A stretch of DNA of 33,663 nt from Victivallales bacterium (GCA_016936495.1 JAFGXT010000127.1:1-33663), one strand, 5' to 3'. Positions 1 to 8,527 are shown, numbered from the stretch's first letter. The notes: generated by a model from the letters alone, not told the origin. Translations and numbers: made by a program.

Positions 1-1803
1 GGCTGTGAAGCCGCGCTCGCCGCCGCCAGAACCGGCGCGAAGACGCTGATTATCACCGGGAATATGGATCATATCGCCCAGATGAGTTGCAATCCGGCAA
101 TAGGCGGTATTGCAAAGGGTCAGGTGGTAAGAGAGATAGACGCGCTAGGCGGAGCTCAAGGCAAAGTTACCGACGCCGCCACCATTCAGTTCCGCATGCT
201 CAACAGCGCAAAAGGCCCCGCCGTGTGGTCGCCACGCTCGCAATGCGATAAAGTATGCTTTCAGCGTGCTATGAAATTTGAACTGGAACGTCAAAATGGA
301 CTGGACATAAAACAAGCGTCTGTTACCGCTTTCATCATCGAAAACAATACCATCACCGGCGTGGAAACCAGCTTGGGCGATAAGTTTACCTGCAAAAGTC
401 TAGTGCTCGCCAATGGAACCTTTCTGAACGGTCTGCTCCACTACGGCATGACCAGTATGCCCGGCGGTAGAGCTGGAGACCAGCCGTCAACACGCCTCGC
501 TCAAGCTCTCAGAACACAACTCGGATTACGCATCGGACGCCTGAAAACCGGAACTCCCCCGCGAATACTGGCGAAAACTATCGATTTCAGCAATATGACC
601 CGTCAGGACGCGGAACTTTGCGAAGAGAACTTCAGCTATTTTGATGACGCCGAACACCTGCCCCGTGCACAAAAACGCGATATGCCCTGTTATATGGTCT
701 ATTCAAATGCCGATACCGCCAGACTGGTTCAGGAAAACCTGCACTTGGCGCCGCTTTATCAAGGCAAAATAGAAGGCATAGGCACGCGCTATTGTCCATC
801 ATTTGAAGACAAGATCGTACGTTTTCCACATCACGAAAAACACCTGCTGTATCTGGAGCCGGAAGGTGAATTCACCGAAGAATATTATATCAACGGCATC
901 TCCACCAGCCTGCCGCCGGACGTTCAGGTAAAAATGATACACTCGGTTCCGGGTCTGGAAAACGCCGAAATATCCCGTTACGCCTACGCCATTGAATACG
1001 ATTTTATCTTCCCCGACCAGATGGAACGCACCCTGGGCAATAAAAAATGGCGCAACCTTTTCACCGCCGGACAAATAAACGGCACCAGCGGATACGAGGA
1101 AGCCGCCGGTCAGGGGCTGATCGCCGGACTCAACGCCGCCAGAATCGCAATGGGCAAAGACCCCGTGGAACTGGCTCGGGACAGCAGCTATATCGGCGTG
1201 ATGATCGATGACCTCGTTACCAAAGAAATTCTCGAACCTTATCGCCTGTTCACCAGCCGGGCGGAATTTCGCTTGCGCCTGAGACAGGATAACGCCGATT
1301 TGCGGCTGTGTGATTTCGCCTACGCTCATGGATTGCTACCGGAGGAAAAATTCCGCAAATTCAGCGCCTATCGCGATAAACTCGACGCTGTATCCGCCCA
1401 CCTGCGCACAGAAAAAGTCAAAGGCAAATCCCTGTGGGATCTCCTCCGCAACATGAAGGGCGAACCATCTGCAACACTCCCCTTCCCTGCTGAATCACTC
1501 CCGCTGGATCTGTCAAAACGCGATGACCGCAGAGTTTTCAACCAGTTGCTCATACAATCCCACTACGAGGGATATATCAAACGCGAAAATGACTCAGTGT
1601 CAAAACTCAACAATCTGGAAAAATGGAAGATCCCTTCGGATTTTGACTACGCCACAATCAAAGGACTGAAAAACGAAACCCGTATGAAACTCATCAAAAC
1701 AGCCCCGACTACTCTAGCTCAGGCAAGCCGTATTGATGGCATGACACCCGCGGAAACCGCACTCCTTCAGGTCCACCTGAACCGCCGCAGAAAACAACCA
1801 TAA
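1..1803 (+). CDS. mnmG: tRNA uridine-5-carboxymethylaminomethyl modification enzyme MnmG (GidA), 5' truncated
   Basis: FAD-dependent enzyme that, with the GTPase MnmE, modifies the wobble uridine (U34) of certain tRNAs in the cytoplasm. The frame is open from base 1 and begins inside the FAD-binding Rossmann fold (GCEAALAAARTG), so only about 15-20 residues are missing at the window edge. The ATG at 64 is internal, not the start. Family signatures are present in order: MSCNPAIGGIAKGQ, GTFLNGLLHYGM with PGGRAGDQPS, RLKTGTPPRI, RYCPSFEDKIVRFP, GYEEAAGQGLIAGLNAAR and FTSRAEFRLRLRQDNADLRL. The C-terminal helical region that binds MnmE and tRNA follows. The visible 600 codons match the usual 600-630 residue length. 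The gene ends in TAA, and the downstream gene has its own promoter. The identification is secure. Confidence 0.96.
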   Translation, partial: GCEAALAAARTGAKTLIITGNMDHIAQMSCNPAIGGIAKGQVVREIDALGGAQGKVTDAATIQFRMLNSAKGPAVWSPRSQCDKVCFQRAMKFELERQNGLDIKQASVTAFIIENNTITGVETSLGDKFTCKSLVLANGTFLNGLLHYGMTSMPGGRAGDQPSTRLAQALRTQLGLRIGRLKTGTPPRILAKTIDFSNMTRQDAELCEENFSYFDDAEHLPRAQKRDMPCYMVYSNADTARLVQENLHLAPLYQGKIEGIGTRYCPSFEDKIVRFPHHEKHLLYLEPEGEFTEEYYINGISTSLPPDVQVKMIHSVPGLENAEISRYAYAIEYDFIFPDQMERTLGNKKWRNLFTAGQINGTSGYEEAAGQGLIAGLNAARIAMGKDPVELARDSSYIGVMIDDLVTKEILEPYRLFTSRAEFRLRLRQDNADLRLCDFAYAHGLLPEEKFRKFSAYRDKLDAVSAHLRTEKVKGKSLWDLLRNMKGEPSATLPFPAESLPLDLSKRDDRRVFNQLLIQSHYEGYIKRENDSVSKLNNLEKWKIPSDFDYATIKGLKNETRMKLIKTAPTTLAQASRIDGMTPAETALLQVHLNRRRKQP

Positions 1804-1828
1804 GCCAGTTTTAACTTCACTGGTCAGA

Positions 1829-1858
1829 GTCCTGCCCTTGGAGAATGTCCGGCGGGAC
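1829..1858 (+). other. Hairpin just downstream of mnmG
   Basis: GTCCTGCC (1829-1836) pairs with GGCGGGAC (1851-1858) across a 14-base loop, with one G-U pair. It lies 26 bases after the mnmG stop. No U-run follows, so it is not a canonical intrinsic terminator. It could stabilise the 3' end or help a factor-dependent terminator. The rest of the 298-base gap (1804-2101) is AT-rich and holds the promoter of the next gene. No other element was seen in it. Confidence 0.3.
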
Positions 1859-1981
1859 GCTTTCACCGAATATAATTATAACACTATTTATATTTCGTTC
1901 TGCCAAGGAATTACAACATTTTTGGGGGTATTTTCATATTGGAAGCACATAAAAATATTCAGACTATTTTAGAATATTGTT

Positions 1982-2009
1982 TTGAAATGCGCTCATAATC
2001 TGCTATTAT
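1982..2009 (+). promoter_or_regulatory. Sigma-70-type promoter of the EF-G-like gene
   Basis: The -35 box TTGAAA (1982-1987) and the -10 box TATTAT (2004-2009) are separated by 16 bases. Each matches the consensus at five of six positions. Transcription would start near 2016 and give a leader of about 85 bases before the ATG at 2102. The position argues against translation from the in-frame TTG at 1982, which is part of the -35 box. Confidence 0.55.
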
Positions 2010-2101
2010 TTTCTACAGGGGTTCAAGATTTTTCTGGACACCGGTGTTCTTTTTGCGGTACTGATCAATATCAACCTACCAACACTGGAGATGAAACTTT
2101 A

Positions 2102-4123
2102 ATGAAAGATGTAAAGAAGATTCGAAATTTTGTCGTTGCCGGTCATAGCGGAAGTGGAAAGACAATGTTATGTGAAACCATGCTTTTCAAAGCCGGCGCA
2201 ATAGACAGGCCCGGACGTATTGACCAGAAGAACACCGTCTCCGATTACACTCCCGAGGAACAGGCGCGACAAAGCAGTATTTACGCCACCCCTCTGAGCT
2301 GCGAATGGAATGGTAATAATTTGTTTTTCATAGACACTCCCGGATACGGAGAGTTTATCGGAGAGACCATCTCATCACTTTACGCCACCGATATAACCCT
2401 GCTGGTCATTGACGGAATCAACGGCATAGAAGTGGGTACAAATCGCGCCTGGCGGCTATCCAAAGAACTCAAGCTGCCCCGTTGTATATTCATCAATAAT
2501 CTCGACAATGACCGGGCGGATTATTTTGAACTACTCAATCAGATACAAGACGCTTACGGCAAAACCGTATGCACCCCGATCACTGTTCCAACCGGCAAGG
2601 GCGAAGCGCTGAAAGAAGTAATACATGTGCTCAGGGACAAAGAAATTCCGGCAGAACTGGAGGAGTTCGTCACCAAATATCGCGAACAGCTTATGGACAC
2701 CATAGCAGAATCAGACGAAGAGCTCATGACCCGCTATCTTGACGGCGAAGAACTTTCCGAAGAGGAAATTTCCACCGGATTACACAAAGCCATTGTCAGT
2801 GGTCACCTGGTACCGGTATTCGCCGGCAGTGTAAATAAAGATATAGGCATCGACAAACTCATGAACGGAGTGGTAAACCTGTTCCCCTCCCCTCATGATG
2901 TAGGCGTCATCACCTTGGCGAATGGAGAAACCGAGGAAATATCCATCGACGCCCGCCCCAAAGCATTGGTGTTCAAGTCTATCCTCGACCCATTTGTGGG
3001 ACAGCTCAATTATCTGCGCGTGGTGAATGGCATGTTCCAGTCAGACTGCGATCTTTACAATATAACCACTGGCAGCAAGGAACGCTGCGGTTCACTGTTG
3101 CTGATGGACGGCAAGGTGCAGACTCCGGTTACGGAAGTCTGCCCCGGCGCGATAATCGCGGTGGCCAAGCTCAAAGACACTCATACAAACAATACGCTGA
3201 GCATGTGTCCTAATGCCCGGGAATGTCTTAAAATCAAATTCCCGCATCCGGTGATGTCCTATGCCATAACCTCACAAAAGAGCGGCGAAGAAGACAAAAT
3301 AGCCCAGGGATTGCTTAAGCTTTCAGAGAGCGATCCTACCATCACCTTCAAGCGTCATGACGAAACTCATGAACTGTTGTTGTCCGGAATGGGAGATCAA
3401 CATCTTGGCAATGTCGTCAAGAAACTCAAGGAAAACTACAAGGTCGGCATAGACCTGCATACTCCGAAAATACCATACAGGGAAACCATCACCGCCAATG
3501 GAGAAGGACATTACCGACACAAGAAACAGACTGGCGGTGCCGGGCAATTCGCGGAAGTATTCATGCGTATTACTCCTAATGCCGAAGGTTTTGAGTTCAG
3601 CAACGATATCGTCGGCGGCAGTATCCCCAAAAACTTCATTCCGGCGGTCGAGAAAGGCGTAAACGAAGCAATGATCAACGGACCGCTGGTTGGTTGTGTG
3701 GTGGAAAACGTAAAAGTATCTATTTATGACGGCAAGTATCATCCGGTGGATTCCAATGAAATGGCATTCAAGATAGCCGGACGCGGAGCGTTCCGCGAAG
3801 CGATGCAAAAAGCAAAACCGGTACTGATGGAACCGATTATGACGGTAAAGATTACCATCCCTAACGATTTTATGGGAGATATAACCGGGGACTTAAATCA
3901 CAAACGCGGCAGAATACTGGGCATGGACTCAGAGGAAGGACTTCAGGTGGTGAATGCCGAAGTTCCGCTGGCGGAAATGTCCAAATATGCCACCGAGCTC
4001 AGAAGCATGACACAGGGACGTGGTCTGTTTGAAATGGAATTCTCACGCTACGAACAGGTTCCATCCAATGTGGCAAATGACATTATGTCTCGCTTCCAGG
4101 CTGAGCAAACTGAAGAAAGCTGA
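2102..4123 (+). CDS. Elongation factor G-like GTPase (EF-G2 type paralogue)
   Basis: Ribosome-associated translational GTPase of the EF-G-like group, 673 residues. The ATG at 2102 is preferred over an upstream in-frame TTG. GGAG lies 11 bases before it, the reading MKDVKKIRNFVVAGH matches family N-termini, and the extra upstream residues look non-conserved. Motifs: P-loop GHSGSGKT (residues 14-21), G3 DTPGYGEF (78-85) with Tyr where canonical EF-G has the catalytic-loop His, and G4 NNLD (132-135) in place of NKxD. A domain II region with VAKLKDTHTNNTL and a domain IV segment HYRHKKQTGGAGQF, typical of the EF-G2 branch, follow. The family's exact role is unsettled, so it should not be equated with FusA. 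The gene has its own promoter and ends before a strong terminator. Family assignment is confident, function is not. Confidence 0.88.
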   Translation: MKDVKKIRNFVVAGHSGSGKTMLCETMLFKAGAIDRPGRIDQKNTVSDYTPEEQARQSSIYATPLSCEWNGNNLFFIDTPGYGEFIGETISSLYATDITLLVIDGINGIEVGTNRAWRLSKELKLPRCIFINNLDNDRADYFELLNQIQDAYGKTVCTPITVPTGKGEALKEVIHVLRDKEIPAELEEFVTKYREQLMDTIAESDEELMTRYLDGEELSEEEISTGLHKAIVSGHLVPVFAGSVNKDIGIDKLMNGVVNLFPSPHDVGVITLANGETEEISIDARPKALVFKSILDPFVGQLNYLRVVNGMFQSDCDLYNITTGSKERCGSLLLMDGKVQTPVTEVCPGAIIAVAKLKDTHTNNTLSMCPNARECLKIKFPHPVMSYAITSQKSGEEDKIAQGLLKLSESDPTITFKRHDETHELLLSGMGDQHLGNVVKKLKENYKVGIDLHTPKIPYRETITANGEGHYRHKKQTGGAGQFAEVFMRITPNAEGFEFSNDIVGGSIPKNFIPAVEKGVNEAMINGPLVGCVVENVKVSIYDGKYHPVDSNEMAFKIAGRGAFREAMQKAKPVLMEPIMTVKITIPNDFMGDITGDLNHKRGRILGMDSEEGLQVVNAEVPLAEMSKYATELRSMTQGRGLFEMEFSRYEQVPSNVANDIMSRFQAEQTEES

Positions 4124-4153
4124 GTTTTATTAAACAATTAAACTCCAATTCAT

Positions 4154-4187
4154 AAAAAACCCGGCTGACGCCGGGTTTTATTTTTTT
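4154..4187. terminator. Bidirectional intrinsic terminator
   Basis: CCCGGC (4160-4165), loop TGAC and GCCGGG (4170-4175) form a perfect stem. It is flanked by an A-run on the left (4154-4159) and a T-rich run on the right (4176-4187). It works as a terminator for the EF-G-like gene on the plus strand and for the convergent acidic-protein gene on the minus strand. Confidence 0.9.
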
Positions 4188-4206
4188 CAATCACGAATCT
4201 GAAGCC

Positions 4207-5772
4207 TTACTTTTTGACATCAGTCTTTGATGAAATCTTATTAATGGCTATGATGCCATCGTTATAAGCGTGTTTAGTCTTCTTCTTTATCGTATTTTCC
4301 CAATCTTCGTCTGGTGACGCCATGGTCTCAAAATTATCAAGAGCATCCATAGAAACAGCTTGTCCAGGGTCTTTGACCGAAGTTGAAGACCCTGAAATAT
4401 CTTCATCAAAATCTCCCGAAGCTCTTTTTGCCGCAGCTTCGGCAACCATCGCCTCAATATCATCGCTGGTAAAAGGTTTTGCATCCTCCTCTTCCATGGT
4501 AGGTTCGGCGCTTACGGTGTCATTCCCCGCGAGCATGGCTTCAATATCATCTTCTGACATATTTTTCGTTGCATCATCAGGCTCAGTGCTTACGGCGTCA
4601 TTCCCCGCGAGCATGGCTTCAATATCATCTTCTGACATATTTTTTGTTGCATCATCAGGTTCAGCACTTAAGACATCATTCCCTGCAAGCATGTCTTCAA
4701 TATCATCTTCTGATATATTATCATCATCATCATCATCATCATCGCCATTAAAAAGTGCGTCTATATCATTTTCAGAGACAGTTTCATTGTCTGCCTGTCC
4801 CGCTTTAAGCATGGCTTCAATATCATCCTCAGACATTTCAGCGTCGCCAGCGATATCAAGTTTCTCATCGGATTTTTCCTCAAACGAGTCAAAATCCTCA
4901 AACACTTCATCCGCAGCACCACCGGGAACAACCTCTTCGATTTCTTCAATATCAGTTGAATCATCAAAGACTATATCTTCTCCGATCTCTGTTGAGTCAT
5001 CAAGTAGACCTTCAGCATTTTTAGCGGATTTATCATCTTCCTGCCCGGTGAACTGTAATTCACTGAACATGCTGTTAAACATTTCCTGCGATATAAAGGG
5101 TGAATATTCGCTGAAAGCGTAACCGCCTTCGCCCAACTTGGAGTCGAATAGCTTTTCAACGCCGTCGGCACCAAGTTCCCGGGTGGCGGCAATGGCGTCA
5201 TCGTCAATATTTTCAAAGTTTTTATTGCCTGAACTGTTTTCATCGATAAGGGCTTCAAGCTGATCTCTAAGATCGTGAACCGCAACTACAACTTTCTTTT
5301 CTTCATCGACTTTATTGCTATCATAATCTTCAAGCAGCTGCTTTACTGTAATCACCTCATCCACTCCCTCAACGGAAACCAGCACTTCTTCAAATGCGTT
5401 GGTGGAAATAAGAGAGTCAAAAAGCATAACAAATGATTTAACGGTACTGTTTACCGCATTGGCGCTGTCTGGAATATTGAGTATTTCCCTGCGGGTAAAG
5501 TTATTTATATAAACAGAAGCGTTAAGATCAAGCAGATTCTTGTGGGTTTCGTCTTCAAATATGGTTTCCGGGACGGCTATGCCGCGTTCCTGCAGAAAGT
5601 TCTTCAGTCTCTGTCGTGCAAAAAACAGTTCAGTTATCAGGTCATTTACCTGTAATTTGCGCAGCCTGAGAATCTCTTCCTCAGGGGGAAGAGAAATATA
5701 ATCATCACTTGCGACCGGCGTGTGCTTCCCCGTCGTTGATTTCAGATCCTCTACATCCTGTTGTTCCGCCAT
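4207..5772 (-). CDS. Highly acidic repeat protein of unknown function with FliM-peptide-like motifs
   Basis: No family recognised; 521 residues from the ATG at 5772 (MAEQQDVEDLK). An in-frame TTG at 5847 would add 25 residues, but a possible promoter overlaps that extension. Residues about 1-190 are mixed helical sequence. From about 200 the protein is extremely rich in Asp and Glu and is probably disordered. Residues about 311-447 hold six copies of a short motif: MSEDDIEAMLKAG, VSENDIDALFNGD, ISEDDIEDMLAGND, MSEDDIEAMLAGND twice, and FTSDDIEAMVAEA. A run of eight Asp sits after the second copy. The motif resembles the N-terminal CheY-binding peptide of the flagellar switch protein FliM (ILSQAEIDALLNGD in E. 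coli). No signal peptide or membrane segment is seen. A docking or scaffold protein is one possibility. Confidence is high that it is a gene, low on any role. Confidence 0.8.
   Translation of the reverse strand: MAEQQDVEDLKSTTGKHTPVASDDYISLPPEEEILRLRKLQVNDLITELFFARQRLKNFLQERGIAVPETIFEDETHKNLLDLNASVYINNFTRREILNIPDSANAVNSTVKSFVMLFDSLISTNAFEEVLVSVEGVDEVITVKQLLEDYDSNKVDEEKKVVVAVHDLRDQLEALIDENSSGNKNFENIDDDAIAATRELGADGVEKLFDSKLGEGGYAFSEYSPFISQEMFNSMFSELQFTGQEDDKSAKNAEGLLDDSTEIGEDIVFDDSTDIEEIEEVVPGGAADEVFEDFDSFEEKSDEKLDIAGDAEMSEDDIEAMLKAGQADNETVSENDIDALFNGDDDDDDDDNISEDDIEDMLAGNDVLSAEPDDATKNMSEDDIEAMLAGNDAVSTEPDDATKNMSEDDIEAMLAGNDTVSAEPTMEEEDAKPFTSDDIEAMVAEAAAKRASGDFDEDISGSSTSVKDPGQAVSMDALDNFETMASPDEDWENTIKKKTKHAYNDGIIAINKISSKTDVKK
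4521..4716 (-). repeat. Tandem 78-bp repeats inside the acidic protein gene
   Basis: Near-identical DNA units begin at 4521, 4599 and 4677 (period 78 bp, 26 codons); the third is incomplete. Each encodes the SEDDIEAMLAGND motif plus a linker (residues like EPDDATKN). Units one and two are almost identical at the nucleotide level, which points to recent duplication. More diverged single motif copies flank the array at about 4433-4473, 4742-4785 and 4799-4841. Confidence 0.9.
4720..4743 (-). repeat. Trinucleotide microsatellite encoding poly-Asp
   Basis: Eight consecutive ATC triplets on the plus strand (GAT on the coding strand) encode eight aspartates between two motif copies. Because the unit is three bases, slippage would change the acidic spacer length without a frameshift. 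Confidence 0.9.
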
Positions 5773-5818
5773 AGTAAAAAATATCCACTTAAATTTCCGG
5801 GCTAAAGTCTCTGTTGGG

Positions 5819-5847
5819 AAAATACCCCGTTTATTATTAAAAATCAA
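5819..5847 (-). promoter_or_regulatory. Possible promoter of the acidic protein gene
   Basis: On the minus strand TTGATT (5847-5842) and TATTTT (5824-5819) are 17 bases apart, each matching four of six consensus positions. It would give a leader of about 40 bases to the ATG at 5772. The remainder of the 330-base gap 5773-6102 is AT-rich, apart from the terminator near 6042-6080. Nothing else was recognised. Confidence 0.3.
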
Positions 5848-6041
5848 ACCGTTTTATGCTTATAACATGCTGTAAAGCAAAATCATTTATACAATTAACG
5901 GTCATGTGGAGTTTTTTTTTATGGTAAATTCAGATAAAATCAGGTAAGAATCCTGTCCTCACGTAAAATTAACAAGCGCGCAAAAGACTACTCTCAATGT
6001 TTTTAGTATCGCATCGGCTTTGTCTGCCAGCGGCTCACCAC

Positions 6042-6080
6042 AAAAAAGCATCCCGGCACTACCAATAAGGCTCGTGCCGG
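6042..6080 (-). terminator. Intrinsic terminator of the hcp operon
   Basis: Reading the minus strand, CCGGCAC (6080-6074) pairs perfectly with GTGCCGG (6059-6053) across a 14-base loop. A run of six T (6047-6042) follows within a few bases. It lies 23 bases past the hcp stop codon. Confidence 0.7.
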
Positions 6081-6102
6081 AACACGTTTAAAAAGCCGAG
6101 GT

Positions 6103-7755
6103 TTACCCCAGAATTTGTTTGAGGTCTGCTTCCGGGGTGGAAATCGGAGCAATCTCAAAATTCTTAACCAGGACATCCAGCACCGCCGGAGTAACAAATG
6201 CCGGCAAAGATGGCCCCAGCTTTATCTTCTTGATACCCAGCGACAACAACGTCAGCAATATCGCCACCGCTTTCTGCTCATACCATGACAAAATCATGGA
6301 CAGCGGCAGATCATTCACACCACAACCGAAAGCCTCGGCAAGAGCGCTGGCTATCTTAATGGCGGAAAACACGTCATTACATTGCCCCACATCCAATAAC
6401 CGTGGAATACCGCCGATGTCCCCGAACTCCATCTTATTGAACCGGTACTTGCCGCAAGCAAGGGTAAGGATCACGCAGTCCGACGGTATCTTTTCCGCCA
6501 GTTCGGTAAAGTAATTACGTCCGGGCTTGGCGCCGTCGCAACCTCCAACCAGAAAGAAATGCCTGATGTTACCGGATTTGACCGCGTCGATGATCGCCGG
6601 AGCATTTTGAAGTACGGCATTTCTGCCAAATCCGACGGTAATAGTCTTTTCAGGCTGGTCATTACTGAACGCTGGAGCATCGAGCGCCGCTTCTATGACA
6701 GGAGTGAAATCCTGATGATGGATATGCTCAACTCCCGGCCAAGCCACCAGACCGCAGGTAAATATCCGGTCTTTGTAACCCTGGCGGGGTTTCTGAATAC
6801 AATTGGTGGTCATAAGAATGGCACCGGGAAACTCATCGAACTCGCGTTGCTGATCCTGCCAGGCGCCGCCGTAATTACCCGCCAGATGTTTGTATTTTTT
6901 CAAACCCGGATAGGCATGACATGGCAACATCTCGCCATGCGTATAAACGTTTATGCCTCTGTTTTCGGTCTGTTTGAGTAGTTCCTCCAGATCCTGGAGA
7001 TCATGACCGGAGACAAGTATAGCTTTGCCGCGTACCGGGGTAATCCGCACGGAAGTTGGTTCCGGGTGTCCGTAGGTATCGGTATTTGCCTTGTCCAACA
7101 GTTCCATTACTTTCAAGTTTGCCTGACCGCATTCCATATTCAGGGCTATAAGCGCATTGACGTCAGTCTGATTTTCCGCCAATTCACAGAGAGCCTTATG
7201 GAAAAAAGCATAGACGTCATCATTATCATAACCCAGAATATGCGCGTGATCGGCATATGCGGCGGCGCCTTTAAGCCCATAGGCAAGCAATTCCTGCAAG
7301 CCTGCCACGTCATCGCCAAAAGCCGATCTGCGCTGCATTATGCCGCATTCTCCGCCCTGTTTTATCATGTCATCAACCGCATGAGCCAGGATCATCTGAG
7401 CAGGGCCTTCGGGCTCCTGACAAACAATGCCCTTTTCGTCACACGCCTGTTGATACATATGCCTGGCTTTATCGCGCATCACAATGGTACGCCAACACAC
7501 GTCGGCAACCCTTTCCTGATCGAAATTGACGTTTGTAACAGTGGTAAACAACGCTTCCGCCGTTGCCAGATTGACCTCCTCATCCACCACGCCCAACGCT
7601 CTTGCCCGGTGAGCGTACTGAGACAAACCTTTAACAGCGCAAATTAATAAGTCCTGCAAAGCCGCGGTATGCGAATCCTTACCGCACACCCCCATCTTTT
7701 CACACCCCGTACACATTGCAGTCTGTTCACACTGATAGCAAAACATTTCTGACAT
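6103..7755 (-). CDS. hcp: Hydroxylamine reductase / hybrid cluster protein (Hcp)
   Basis: Cytoplasmic iron-sulfur protein, 550 residues, that in characterised members reduces nitric oxide or hydroxylamine and protects against nitrosative stress. The start at 7755 (MSEMFCYQCEQT) has AAGGAG seven bases upstream; an ATG 13 codons earlier lacks such a site and precedes the conserved N-terminus. The N-terminal cluster motif is C6-x2-C9-x8-C18-x5-C24, the spacing of class I enzymes from anaerobes rather than the enterobacterial type. Hybrid-cluster ligand segments are visible in order: HGEMLPCHAYPGL, the Cys in NCIQKPRQGY and the Cys in FTCGLVAWPGVEH, VGGCDGAKPGR, LACGKYRFN, DVGQCND and SWYEQKAVA. 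It is the last gene of a three-gene operon, 43 bases after the ferredoxin gene. The assignment is secure; the physiological substrate is inferred from the family. Confidence 0.96.
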   Translation of the reverse strand: MSEMFCYQCEQTAMCTGCEKMGVCGKDSHTAALQDLLICAVKGLSQYAHRARALGVVDEEVNLATAEALFTTVTNVNFDQERVADVCWRTIVMRDKARHMYQQACDEKGIVCQEPEGPAQMILAHAVDDMIKQGGECGIMQRRSAFGDDVAGLQELLAYGLKGAAAYADHAHILGYDNDDVYAFFHKALCELAENQTDVNALIALNMECGQANLKVMELLDKANTDTYGHPEPTSVRITPVRGKAILVSGHDLQDLEELLKQTENRGINVYTHGEMLPCHAYPGLKKYKHLAGNYGGAWQDQQREFDEFPGAILMTTNCIQKPRQGYKDRIFTCGLVAWPGVEHIHHQDFTPVIEAALDAPAFSNDQPEKTITVGFGRNAVLQNAPAIIDAVKSGNIRHFFLVGGCDGAKPGRNYFTELAEKIPSDCVILTLACGKYRFNKMEFGDIGGIPRLLDVGQCNDVFSAIKIASALAEAFGCGVNDLPLSMILSWYEQKAVAILLTLLSLGIKKIKLGPSLPAFVTPAVLDVLVKNFEIAPISTPEADLKQILG

Positions 7756-7798
7756 AATCAAGCTCCTTGCTTTATGGTTGTTATTTTGTTTCATTTCC

Positions 7799-8524
7799 TT
7801 AGTTGACTTCTTCGATACCGCCGTTGATACCGGCTTTCATCAGGTGCAAAGGTATATCTTTGCCGCTTGCTGCTAGCGCATCTTTGGCAATGCGCACAAT
7901 TCCGGTACAACAGGGGACTTCCATAAAAGCGACGGTGAGACTTCTTATATTATTAACTATAAGGATTTTCGCCAGTTTGTCAACATATGAACCGGTCTCA
8001 TCCAGCTTTGGACAGGCTATTATCACCTTTTTTCCCTGCAACAGCTTCTGAAAACCGCCGTAAGCTACTGCCACGCAATCTGCCGCCACCAGCAAATCCG
8101 CGTTCTCCCAGTATGGAGCATCAACCGGAACAAGCTGCAACTGTACCGGCCATTGCGTCAATTGCGATGTCTGTTCGCCGGGAGCATACCCGCTACTGCT
8201 CTCCGGTTTCTTAGTGAGCGAACGCGCAAAGGTTCCGGGACAGCCGCACGGCAATGGCGCGGGAGCTGCCTGTTGTTTGCGTTTCTCTGCCTCCAGTCGA
8301 GCCTTCACTACTTCAGGCTCAAATGCTTCAGCTTCACGTTCCTCCATGGTTATGGCGCCCTGCGGGCAATCCCCCAGACAGGCGCCGAGTCCATCACAAT
8401 AGGACTCTTTGACCAGTTTGGCTTTGCCATCGACTATCTGTATGGCGCCCTCATGACACGCAGGGACACAAAGTCCACAGCCATTACATTTTTCTTCATC
8501 GATCTTTATTATTGTACGCTTCAT
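7799..8524 (-). CDS. Dicluster ferredoxin-domain protein, putative Hcp partner
   Basis: 241 residues, likely to supply electrons to Hcp. The N-terminal 2[4Fe-4S] region has a complete first motif (C13, C16, C19, C23 in CNGCGLCVPAC). The second motif, CDGLGACLGDCP, has C43, C49 and C53 but Leu at position 46, where a fourth Cys would normally be. The DGLG form is common in proteins of this type, so it is not a random defect. A basic, Ala/Pro/Gln-rich linker (about 75-95) joins a C-terminal domain of about 130 residues. That domain has further cysteines, including EVPCCTG near 205 and ACPKLDETG, and could hold another metal site or a thiol pair. GGAGGAG precedes the ATG, which is three bases after the rrf2 stop, so translation is likely coupled. 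Electron transfer to Hcp is inferred from gene order. Confidence 0.88.
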   Translation of the reverse strand: MKRTIIKIDEEKCNGCGLCVPACHEGAIQIVDGKAKLVKESYCDGLGACLGDCPQGAITMEEREAEAFEPEVVKARLEAEKRKQQAAPAPLPCGCPGTFARSLTKKPESSSGYAPGEQTSQLTQWPVQLQLVPVDAPYWENADLLVAADCVAVAYGGFQKLLQGKKVIIACPKLDETGSYVDKLAKILIVNNIRSLTVAFMEVPCCTGIVRIAKDALAASGKDIPLHLMKAGINGGIEEVN

Positions 8525-8527
8525 TAT

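Noticed and set aside
799-1329. 176-codon open frame on the minus strand inside mnmG
   Set aside because: It lies fully within the conserved mnmG sequence, has no start signal and shows no recognisable domain.
1982-2101. N-terminal extension of the EF-G-like protein from a TTG codon, with a Cys-x2-Cys look
   Set aside because: The TTG is part of a good -35 box and the family N-terminus begins at the ATG at 2102.
4322-5122. Long Ser-rich open frame on the plus strand opposite the acidic protein gene
   Set aside because: It is the antisense of Asp/Glu codons in the repeat region; there is no ribosome binding site, and its composition simply mirrors the repeats.
7003-7647. 214-codon open frame on the plus strand inside hcp
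   Set aside because: It is a shadow of hcp, whose metal-ligand motifs are intact on the other strand.
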